Shown: positions 54,965 to 64,000 of the stretch, piece by piece
How positions within the stretch are numbered: the stretch's first letter is position 1
How the letters are laid out: every line of letters begins with the position of its first letter
Assembly: GCA_035771165.1 (NCBI GenBank)
Contig: JAWNZC010000179.1
Coordinates: 12,501 to 76,500 of the forward strand
DNA from: Paragorgia papillata
Lineage: Eukaryota; Cnidaria; Anthozoa; Scleralcyonacea; Coralliidae
Length of the DNA: 64,000 bases
Direction of reading: 5' to 3'
Translations under genes and position numbers: made by a program
Notes under the pieces: generated by a model
The model's database searches: none
What the model saw: the letters and a program-made list of their open reading frames with translations, nothing else
What the model was told of the DNA's origin: nothing

Positions 54965-57900
54965 TTAGCAACCGCATTCGTCTGGGGTAGTTCCAGACCA
55001 TTCAACCAAATAGTCGGTTCGTCCATCTTTCGACAACCGTCGGCCGCGAATCGAGCACTCCTCGCCGCATGCCAACCGACCACGTGATCCTTCATATGAC
55101 GTAATATCGTTGTTAAACCGTTGCACGTAATCTACAAACCGCTTTTCAATAGGTTCGTTAACGTCTGACGAAGTTGGCCGACCCGAACGGTTGCGTTTAT
55201 CGCCTGCTGTCGGAGAACCTTCGGAGTTGTTACGACCACCGTGGAAATCCGAACCGAAAGCCGGGGATAAAGTGCTGCCATTTTCGAGACTCCTTCGGGC
55301 AGAGCTCGGTAAAAAGTATTTGAACATGGACGGGGACGGAAAGAGGGGGGTCTGGGCATAGTCTATCTCCGTAGATGTATCAGCGGTTGATCGGTCCTGG
55401 ACGGAAACCTTCAGTTAAAAATTGAAGAAGCTCAGAAAAGAATGTAAAAAATTTCGAAGGGAAGTAGATATTTTTTTACATTCATATATCTCCTCTCACA
55501 ACTAAGAAGTCTAAATTATTTTCGCGTTGTAGTCCGAGTCGTAGACGATCTACAGATTTAATCTTTCGGATTGTGTAGTCTAGATTATAAAATGCCTACC
55601 CGGACAAGATTCTTATATGTTCGGAAAAGTGACAAGATTCTTATATGTTCGGAAAAGTGACAAGATTCTTATATGTTCGGAAAAGTGACAAGATTCTTAT
55701 ATGTTCGAAAAAGTGACAAGATTCTTATATGTTCGGAAAAGTGACAAGATTCTTATATGTTCGGAAAAGTGACAAGATTTTTATATGTTCGGAAAAGTGA
55801 CAAGATTCTTATATGTTTGGAAAAGTGACAAGATTCTTATATGTTCGGAAAAGTGACAAGATTCTTATATGTTCGGAAAAGTGACAAGATTCTTATATGT
55901 TCGGAAAAGTGACAAGATTTTTATATGTTCGGAAAAGTGACAAGATTCTTATATGTTCGGAAAAGTGACAAGATTTTTATATGTTCTGAGAAACAAATTA
56001 TAGGCTACTAATTTGTTTATAATCATGAAAATCTGACCGGAACACATGGTATTGATATAATCTATATATGTTGTATGCTCTATAATTTGTCCTTCACTTA
56101 ATTTCCAGGTTTATATAATGAACATTAAACTTGATAATAGAATATGTTATATTGGTAAAATCTAAAATATTTTCTGTTTTCTACAGTTTGTCCTTTACTT
56201 AATTTCCAGGTTAGTATATTCTATATATTCGAATTTGCTCAATTCCTAAGTCAATGCAAGCAAAATATGATCTATGCCATGCTCCACGGTTTGTCCTTTA
56301 CTTAATTTCCAGGTTAGTATATTCTGTATATTCGACTTTGCTCAATTCCTAAGTCAATGCAAGCAAAATATGATCTATGCCATGCTCCATGGTTTGTCCT
56401 TTACTTAATTTCCAGGTTAGTATATTTTATATATTCGACTTTGCTCAATTCCTAAGTCAATGCAAGCAAAATATGATCTATGCCATGCTCCATGGTTTGT
56501 CCTTTACTTAATTTTTAGGGGAAGATATAATCTTACATGCTCCATAACCAGTTTTCCTTTACTTAATTTCTAGGTTAATATAATATAGTCTGCACTTTCT
56601 GCTCTATAGTTTATCCTTTACTTAATATGTACTTTTTGTAAAAGTGAAAGTTTAAAGATAAATTTCCTATTCTTCAAAAAATCGAAAAGCGTCACGGTCA
56701 CACAATCACACAATTTTGAAGGGCATCACTTTTGATCGAATATCAAGTTTCATATTCGATGACTCATCTTTCTATATTCTTGCCAAACCCAGCGGCGATT
56801 TGTAAACAATTCGAAAGTGTTTTGAAGGTTTATTACATGACCTTAACCTGTCGTCTAAGTTTCGTATATCCTTGCGCAAATGACGCAACGATTTGTTTTT
56901 AGAAAACAATGAAATATTTATCATTTCAGTATAGTGTTGCTGTTGCAGGCTGCAACTGTCATTGTGCATTTGCAAGAATGCAAGCTGCTTTTATCTTATT
57001 CAACTGTTTCAGCAATTGCATTTTTGACGCTAATACTTGTATTACGTAGTACTCAATTGAAAAAATTCGCTATTTCAAAGTATGTATAGATACCACATTC
57101 AGATAAATTATGGTTTTGAGATACAAACTTGCAAGTCTGGTGGTATCACAACTTATAACATTGAAAAATTCTATCAGGCAGGAAATCGTTAATTTAGTTT
57201 AGCAGGAGATATTTATTTTTGGATTTTGCTGCCAGGAAGAAAAATGCTTTATCTAGGACTGTGTCGTAGTCTTGATTGACGACAAGAATTAACGTCGATC
57301 GACAAAAAAAACTAAACTCCAGCACTCTGAAACATGTACTATTGCGCCAATCACGCCAATCAATTGCTGTTAAAACTTATTCGCGCGAATAATTAGAACC
57401 TGTCATGTTAACCAAAATTTCAACAGAAATAATTATCGAGCGTCTTATATTTGTTCGTATATACGTCGGAATACTTCGTTTAATGCTCGTTGTCAATGTG
57501 AAGTATTGATACCACACGTGGTGTGCCGAATCGTCATGGAAACACCATGTGTCACGTCATACCGTATGACATGATTGATCAGAACAGCTGAATGAATTTA
57601 TTATCCGCGAGTGGAAAATCTACATCGTCAAGGAAACGCTCGCATCATCACGTCATATGATGACGTCAGAACAGCCAGCTCCGAAACCAACATCGTTTCC
57701 GCGTTCGGTCGAGCAATTAATGAATAATGGGATTTCTTTGGTTTATAAAAACGTTTTACCTTGGGGTCACTTGACGCACCGTTATAAAAAGGACCAGCGC
57801 TATATCAACAACTTTCCACCTCTCAGGCCGAACTTTGGAATTTTGTGCCACACCTTTTTGAGCCAGGGTAAATTCAGATAACTATGCTACAGTATTGTAG

Positions 57901-60900
57901 TGTAAAAATAACAAGTACATACCCCTCTTTGACTCGGACTGTTCGCTGAATGCAAGTCTTCTATTTTGGAGCCATGAACTTGGGGTAAGTAGTTGCCATT
58001 ACTAAGAAGAGATGTAACATCCGAGTCAAGATTAACAAAGAGCACTTTACCTTTTTTTTTACGATATTTCTACCTGGGAACGAGTCAAATCTGTACTCCA
58101 AAAACAAACTAAACTTTACCAACTTCAAGCAACACTATACTAAGTTAGGGGAGCACAGATGTCGTGTGCTGTTAGCGCGCTGCCTCTCACCAAAAACTTA
58201 AGTCCGGTTAGACGGGGTTAGTACTTGGATGGGTGATCGCTTGGGAATGACCCCGTTGCCGAGCTTGGAACTCATGTGAGTAGAGTTATGGTTGATCTCT
58301 CCTGTGCTTCGAGGGTTTTTCGCCGGGTTCTCCGGTTTTCTTAGCTCCCTCCATAAAATCAACACCTACATCTTAGCTGTGATCCGTGGTCTGAACTGTG
58401 TCGTATGGCGGCTGCCTGGAGCGCCTTTGATAAATGCCTCGACACGGCCACGTTGATCTGCGTCCTTCGCAATTCAGCCGCTGGCTGCAAGTAAGGATGA
58501 TTAGCCCCCCAGTCTTTATCCTTTGTCCTTTATTAAGTTACTGACGTATAAAAAAAGAGTACACTATTACCAAGTTACAATTGAATACGAGTCAGTTAGT
58601 GGAATGTTGAAAATGTTTGAACATTCACCTTAGTTTTGTCCTAGCATGAGTGCATGACTTTAGTGACTTACCAATCTAATACTTGATAACCCATCTCAGA
58701 CTTGACCTTCAATCTATGTTCGCGCAAATAAGTTGGTTTGGAGGGACAAGGAGTAGCACAGACGATAAGAGACCAGACAACGGGACCTCTCATACTATGC
58801 GTACGATACCTAGTAAAAAAAAAAGAAAATGCAAAAACTCAATTCTGAATCATCCTAAGACAAACCAGACGTCACTTTTGGTACTGTAAGTATAGTTAGC
58901 GAAAAAGTCCATAAAGATGAAATTTTGGAACGTTAAGATATATTGCAATTTTGATCAAAAGAACCCAAAGATTACGAATATTTCTCAAACTCATTAATAT
59001 TTCATGATTTATCGTAGCCAATCCATGACCGTATACCACATCACATGCATGAGTTTTGATACTCAATGAAAACCTGTAGGAAACTTCCTAGTGAACTGAA
59101 TGAAGAAAACACCGCAAATCGCGATGCGAATACTCGTTTGAGAAGCAAGAATAAACACTCTTTATCGTGGGACTGTGGTCAGGGGACTCCAAACACTTGA
59201 AAGGGGACTCCAAAAACTCGTTTGAGAAGCAAGAATAAACACTCTTTATCTGTGGGACTGTGGTCAGGGGACTCCAAACACTTGAAAACAATAAAAACCT
59301 CAGGGTTACGTCCTCGGTTTTCATTTGTTTTCTCGTGTTTGGAACCCCTGATGAAACACTCAAACTCGGGTTTGATTACGTAAAATCCCCACAGGTGAGA
59401 TAAGCATCTTACACTTATTAGCATTGTAATCAACTCTCAACATAAGAACACCCGCTTGTGGGCCAGGTTTGGCGTTTGACTATATATATACTGTAGTTTA
59501 GTACTTACTTGTGCTTTTGCTGTGAAAAAACCTCAGTGATTTTTTCCATTCTCTCGTCTTCTGCTGTGCTATGCAACTGCAGGGAAATATAACAAAATAT
59601 AATTTAGTAGGGATTTTTTGTGAAAGAAAATTTCGATTGTTTGAATTGTAAAACCAAACTTGGGACCAGTTGCAAAAATGCAATATCAAGGCCTTCCGGC
59701 TTGAATTGGAGCTGCAACTCTGCGATACTTAGTGCAGTGCTCTGACCACTGACCTATAAAGCCAAGCTAACACTAACCCTAATTATAAAATAAAGTGTCC
59801 TCTACGCACGCTCTGATTGGCCAGATCCCGTGTATTTATCAGAATATGGAAATCATGAATGACGTAAAATGGCGCAGGATGGCGTCACCTAGCGGGAAAC
59901 GCCAGCCAGTTTTTTCCATTCTTTTTATTTTATAAAACATCGCTCCTGTGCATATGTACTTTTATAAAAGTACGTTCTCACACACAGCTGGGAGCTGTTG
60001 CAGCATCTGCCACAAGCTTAACCTTTATTTAACCACAGATAGCCATCACAGCTTTACATCGCATTCACTGTTACCTATTACAGCTCAACTAGAAATAAAC
60101 TAAATACAGGATGACTAATAGCAGTTCATCACATTTACACATAACCTAACAATTAAAACTTCAACCCAGAAAGCATTACAAGGGGAAGGGTGGGTGGGTG
60201 GGATTAGAGGTCAAGCATGGCGAAGCAACAACAAAAACGTGCTGACATAACCCGCACCCCCCCCCCCCCCACCCTATACACCTGATTACCCATCATGCCC
60301 CCAGCAGTGTGAGAGAAAACATTTTCTCCTTCTTTCGTTCCTCAGCCAGCAGAAAATAACACTTTGACGTCATTTGAACACGACTGAAAGAAGTTGAGTA
60401 GAGCACGAGGCGATAACCTTTATAAGAGTACATATATACGCACAGGAGCGATATGTTGTATTTGTTAATTTAAAAAAGATTAATTTTTGCGTCGACAGGC
60501 TGCGTTTGCGCAAACATGAAGCGCTATGTCAGCAGCACGAATGTTCCTATTATGTGCTTGAGGGGAGCACGGGTGGCGTATGCTGTTAGCGCGCTGCCTC
60601 TCACCAATAGTTAAGCCCGGCTAGACGGGGTTAGTACTTGGATGGGTGACCGTCTGGGAATAGCCCCGTTCTCGGGGTGGGGACTCATGTGAGTAGAGTT
60701 TAGTTGGTCTCTCCTGTGCTTCGAGGGTTTTTCGCCGGGTTCTCCGGTTTTCCTCCCTCCATAAAATCAACACCTATAGGTCTTAGCTGTAAATGGAGGA
60801 CCCGACCAGCTCTGCTGAAAAACTTATCCTCCTTAAATAAAGAATAATAATAAGCGACCAGTAAACTCGTACCCAGGGCCACCGCGTAACACGCAGCACC

Positions 60901-63900
60901 TTTAAACCTGTAGACGCATGTACGCTGTGCGTACCTATTTTTTAATAAATACGACTGACTTACTTTTAAGGTCTGGAGAGCATCCCAGTTGCTTTTCACA
61001 AAACTTTTAATTTCGTTGAGATTGAAATACTTCTTGTCATATTTTAATGAAATATTGTACATCAACAACTGGGCAATAGCAGGCCTGAAAGATAAAATAA
61101 TTAATATTATTATATAAAATAGAGTGTTTTATTGATTTTTCCGCCACTAATAAAAGTGATAATCTCACATGTGCGATTATTTATGATAATCGCACATGTG
61201 ACGTTTATCGCTGAATCAGCAATATAGTTTAATGCAATTTTTGCAAGGCAATAAGGCAATTTTTTTATATAATAAACAGAACAATACATGGATGCTTGGA
61301 AATATGAAATTTATTTCCGCACATCCATGTATTATTCTCTATTTAAAGGCGGCATATGACTCAAAAATTAAGTTTGTCTTATTGGAAAGAACATTTAAAA
61401 TGATAAAATAACATCTTTTGCAGTTTTTGGTTTCCTTGCTTCGTTTTTGAGATATTCCAGCTTGTTTGATATGCAAATGACACAACTTTTTACGTCACAT
61501 GTGCATAATGAGTTATCAGAAAAGGTTACATATCTTTGCTATTATGAAAACACGGGCTTAACTCAAAGGAAGCATGTGCGTGTTTCTACTCACAACACCA
61601 AACATGTAGAATTCCAAGTGATTTCGTTTCACAATAGCAAAGATATGTAACCTTCTCTCGGTAACTCATAATACTCATTATGCACGTGTGACGTAAAAAG
61701 TTGTGTCATTTGCATATCAAACAAACTGGAATATCTCAAAAACGAAGCAAGGAAATCAAAAACTGCAAAAGATGTTATTTTATCATTTTAAATGTTCTTT
61801 CCAATAAGACAAACTTAATTTTTTAAGGTATCACTCCGAGTGACGAACCATACTGGACAAGTAGAGACAACTCTACTTGGCCTGGCTGGGATTCGAACCC
61901 GCGACCTTCGATACTAGTCCAATGCTCTACCAACTGAGCTACAGGTCAAGTTGGGAGCTGAAGGTCGGATGATAGTACTTAGGCTATAAAATAATTACAT
62001 AAATTACTTTATGGTTAATGCGAGGGGGTTGGTAAGAAGATTTTTAGACTTGGTCTATATACAGAAGAACACGAAGTAAGCGTGATAAATGCACGAAAAA
62101 TAGCACTTCTCTCGGTCACCGAAGTAAAAAGCGAAAAGGTGGAAAACGGCTGAGATTAGTTTTGATAACGAAATACTGACGTTTTGAGCAGAGCCTTTCA
62201 TCAGAGTAAAATGTGATCAAATCAAAACTAATCTCAGCATTTTACCACCTTTTCACTTTGCTCTAACTAAAACACTACCTTTTTGTCTTTCATCTTACAC
62301 TTACAAGATATAGTTGAAACGTAAAACAAAAAGTTGAAACGTAAAACAAAAAAATTATAGGGGGTGGGGGGTCTTACCATTTTAACTGAATTCGTTTAAT
62401 ATATTCTTTTCCATTGTTACACAAGGTGCACAAAAAGTAATAAAACCTTTCGAAAAAAAGTAAAGAATTAAAAGAAACATTGTTATTTGTAGAAGAAATT
62501 ACCATATAAGAAATATTCAAATTGAGAAAAATTCAAATAAAACAACTGAAAACAGCTATTACCTATCGCCCAACAAAAGGGGATACTCCATACACTGTAA
62601 ACAGGCTAAAGAAATTGATATAAAAATAGACAAGTTGCATGTAAAATTACAAAATCTTTAGTAAGAAAGGTTTACTAGAGACTTCTCAAACAAATGCATT
62701 TGCATATTACTTTGTATAAGTATATACTAAAGGTGAAGTAATTACGAGCAACAAATTGCTGCAACATTGTTGTGTTGCAAGTTGAAAAGCGTTGTTGCAC
62801 GTATTACCACCCACCTTAAACATTGTTGCGCAACAATGATCTTGCTGCAAGTTGAATCAGCATGTTGCAGCAAGTAGAACTGGAGTCTACTTTTTTCAAC
62901 AATTTTTTTCAAATTACAACAAAATCATTGTTGCGTGACGATGTTTAAGGGGAGTGGTAATACCTGCAACAACGCTTTTCAACTTGCAACGCAACTTTGA
63001 AGAAAAATATCGCCCGTATTACCTCACTTTAAGACTGTAACTGAAAATTAGTACCAATGTATCTAGAAGAGTAATGTAGGTAAAAAGGTATTCTCTACCT
63101 TCATGGAACCACTGTCTGCAGTTGTAACACTCTAACATCTTGTAATACCATCTAAAAATGAAGAAACAATTACGTAGTTCATCAGTTTTCATGTTTAATA
63201 GACTGTTAATAGCAGAGGCAACACACCAACTTCGTAGCTCATTGTTCTGTTTATTAGGGACTTTAAGATCTACGACGTCAACCTCAAAAAGAGAATGAAT
63301 AATTTTAGACCCAAGAGTAATAATCTGAACACCGTCCTCGTCCTTTATACAACGCCACTTCAAGCATTTTCACGTCTTCAGGACGACGTCAACGGCCAAA
63401 AGATGAGAACTGTTGCTTGAGATTGACTTCAATACAGACACTACAATCAGTTTAGCAATACTGGTGGCGTTTTGGAAGTCATTAAACTGGCTTCAAATAT
63501 CAAATTTAATAGTTAGTTAGTTAACCGTGACTTCTTTAAATTGTAAAACTTATCTTGCTTTTTAACCACTGTCGTCGTCCTAGCATCTTAAAGTCCCTAT
63601 TAACTGCTTAACGACCGTGGGTTTTCATACAAAGTTGCGTTCATGCAAGGGAAAATTTTACTAGGACAAAAAGCCTAACAAAGATAATTTTGATTATTAA
63701 AGGAGTATAAGGAAAGAAAACCAAAGAGATTTTCCAAGATCACACAAGATCTTGACAAGATTCTAACAGTGGTGGGTTTGGCGCAGATACAGAAATATGT
63801 GCGTAGCTCAAGTTGAATATCATACTTGTTCACTTCAATCTATTTCTCTCAGTATATTCTCTATACTGTAACATCTACTGTATATACTGTACTGTACAGG

Positions 63901-64000
63901 ACTTGTAAACTTGAAAACTCAAGGGATCACTTACACCCCTGGTCCACCACAATAACAATAAGTTTCACTTGTATTTGACTTGTGATGAGCATCCCAACTT
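54965..64000 (-). CDS. Polycomb-like protein (PHF1/MTF2/PHF19 family), 3' part
   Basis: Nine minus-strand exons join in phase: 64000-63935 (enters from the right), 63151-63099, 62605-62563, 62446-62378, 61084-60964, 59576-59509, 58809-58672, 58001-57923 and 55408-54965 (TAA), about 359 residues. Exons 1-4 give a full second PHD finger: TYCYCGG, ECYNC, WFHE, ACLQC and FLCTLC supply the Cys4-His-Cys3 ligands. KRIQLKWPAIAQLLMYNISL, DKKYFNLNEIKSFV and SNWDAL form the winged-helix extension, keeping two Lys of the loop that binds CpG DNA in MTF2/PHF1. The tail GSRGRLACGEECSIRGRRLS then DGRTDYLVEWSG is the C-terminal chromo-like domain that contacts SUZ12. Polycomb-like proteins recruit PRC2. The Tudor domain and first PHD should lie to the right of the window. 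The link from 57923 to 55408 is phase-compatible, but another exon could lie between. Confidence 0.93.
55600..55990. repeat. 28-bp minisatellite, about 14 copies
   Basis: Near-identical units reading GACAAGATTCTTATATGTTC then GGAAAAGT, with few substitutions. They lie in the last intron of the Polycomb-like gene; the high similarity suggests recent expansion. Confidence 0.97.
56085..56640. repeat. Tandem repeat with unit of about 105-120 bp
   Basis: TTGTCCTTTACTTAATTTCC then AGGTTAGTATATT recurs at about 56090, 56190, 56290, 56395, 56500 and 56560. The middle copies share CAATTCCTAAGTCAATGCAA. Last intron of the Polycomb-like gene. Confidence 0.85.
57657..57881 (+). CDS. Unassigned ORF, possible orphan exon inside the Polycomb-like intron
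   Basis: A 74-codon frame from ATGATG to TAA on the strand opposite the host gene. It reads EQPAPKPTSFPRSVEQLMNN, then LPWGHLTHRYKKDQRYINNF and PPLRPNFG. Codon choice and the Trp/Tyr/Pro-rich composition look more protein-like than other frames here. A donor-like AGCCAGG|GTAAAT precedes the stop by about 15 nt. I recognise no family, and it may be chance. Confidence 0.25.
   Translation: MMTSEQPAPKPTSFPRSVEQLMNNGISLVYKNVLPWGHLTHRYKKDQRYINNFPPLRPNFGILCHTFLSQGKFR
58148..58510 (+). mobile_element. Composite SINE with tRNA-like and 5S rRNA-like segments
   Basis: Starts GGGGAGCACAGATGTCG, then TGTTAGCGCGCTGCCTCTCACC (tRNA-like), then GGGTTAGTACTTGGATGGGTG, which matches the internal promoter region of 5S rRNA. 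Then CTCCTGTGCTTCGAGGG and GTTCTCCGGTTTTC. It lies antisense in an intron of the Polycomb-like gene and is not a functional 5S gene because its 5' and 3' arms do not pair. Confidence 0.75.
59130..59370. repeat. Duplicated GGGACTCCAAACACTTGAAA segment and foldback remnant
   Basis: A block of about 70 bp with CTCGTTTGAGAAGCAAGAAT and GTGGTCAGGGGACTCCAAAC is tandemly duplicated, then meets CCTGATGAAACACTC of the CATCAGG foldback family. Confidence 0.7.
60252..60272. repeat. Poly(C) tract
   Basis: A run of C with one interruption, after GGGTGGGTGGGTGGG on the same strand; intronic. Confidence 0.7.
60562..60852 (+). mobile_element. Composite tRNA/5S-like SINE, second copy
   Basis: GGGGAGCACGGGTGGCGTAT, GTTAGCGCGCTGCCTCTCACC and GGGTTAGTACTTGGATGGGTG as in the copy at 58148. 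It ends in AATAAAGAATAATAATAAG, a simple tail typical of SINEs, and is intronic and antisense to the Polycomb-like gene. Confidence 0.8.
61363..61824. mobile_element. 462-bp foldback element, AAAATTAAGTTTGTCTTATT arms
   Basis: Long arms mirror each other (AAAATTAAGTTTGTCTTATT, GATATGCAAATGACACAACT, GGTTACATATCTTTGCTAT). The end motif is shared with the 513-bp element at 54266-54778, so the two belong to one family. Confidence 0.88.
61828..61955 (-). mobile_element. tRNA-derived SINE with tRNA head
   Basis: The minus strand reads TGTAGCTCAGTTGGTAGAGC (D-arm and A-box) and GCGGGTTCGAATCCCAGCC (T-arm and B-box), then body CAAGTAGAGTTGTCTCTACT. The anticodon stem does not pair properly, so it is a SINE head and not a tRNA gene. 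Confidence 0.75.
62150..62285. mobile_element. Penelope-like / hammerhead-derived repeat piece with inverted ends
   Basis: GCTGAGATTAGTTTTGATAACG and CAAATCAAAACTAATCTCAGC are inverted around ACTGACGTTTTGAGCAGAGCC then TTTCATCAGAGTAAAA. This is the minus-strand version of the CTGATGAAGG...GACGTCAG-like series. Confidence 0.55.
62729..63030. mobile_element. Foldback element, AAAGGTGAAGTAATTACGAG arms
   Basis: 302 bp with ends AAAGGTGAAGTAAT and ATTACCTCACTTT, and inverted CAAGTTGAAAAGCGTTGTTG / CAACAACGCTTTTCAACTTG. Intronic in the Polycomb-like gene, between two PHD-finger exons; related copy at 17450-17731. Confidence 0.85.

Noticed and set aside
58200..58260. 5S rRNA gene
   Set aside because: Only the internal promoter segment matches 5S; flanking arms are SINE sequence.
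61828..61955. Functional tRNA gene
   Set aside because: A and B boxes are good but anticodon and acceptor stems do not pair; body sequence continues as a SINE with a second copy at 19.4 kb.
1..64000. CRISPR arrays, bacterial operons or integrons
   Set aside because: The tandem arrays lack repeat-spacer structure and the window is clearly eukaryotic with spliced animal genes.

Overview
The window is animal genomic DNA: AT-rich, intron-rich and packed with short non-autonomous transposons, foldback elements, SINEs and simple-sequence arrays. Four multi-exon protein genes can be read by joining exons across GT/AG splice sites with matching phases. Their sequences are those of animal families, and with the repeat content suggest an invertebrate, possibly a cnidarian. 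The species call is inference only.

Left (1-8.3 kb, minus strand): the 5' part of a gene resembling synergin gamma, a clathrin/AP-1 trafficking adaptor. It has three coding exons plus a probable 5' exon at 8201-8337, and its introns hold two minisatellites, a pentanucleotide array and a 360-bp palindrome. Each palindrome arm carries a complete hammerhead-ribozyme core. Next (8.4-12 kb, plus strand): a complete six-exon POLR3H (RNA polymerase III subunit RPC8/RPC25). It is head to head with the previous gene; the two outward-facing ATGs are 75 bp apart, and a 42-residue membrane microprotein ORF lies on the minus side.

Middle (12-40 kb): no convincing host coding exons. This is a graveyard of PIF/Harbinger-like, hAT-like and Tc1/mariner-like MITEs, nested foldbacks, tRNA-derived SINE pieces and two LINE 3'-tail remnants. 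A TATA box followed by a splice donor near 30.1-30.2 kb is a plausible first exon of the next gene.

Right: 40.0-48.3 kb (plus) is an ETS-domain transcription factor, closest by eye to the ELK/TCF group. 54.97-64.0 kb (minus) is the 3' two thirds of a Polycomb-like gene (PHF1/MTF2/PHF19 family): second PHD finger, winged-helix extension and C-terminal chromo-like tail. These two genes converge on 48.4-54.9 kb, which holds a 1.1-kb satellite of 20-bp units, a mariner MITE, Harbinger-type MITEs and a 513-bp element flanked by 44-bp direct repeats. The Polycomb-like introns hold two tRNA/5S-like SINEs and a 28-bp minisatellite.

The host genes are functionally unrelated (vesicle traffic, Pol III transcription, signal-responsive transcription, Polycomb silencing) and no operon-like logic is seen. 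The more unusual content is in the repeats: the double hammerhead palindrome, two different MITEs in the same site of two copies of one host element, and the long-duplication foldback element.
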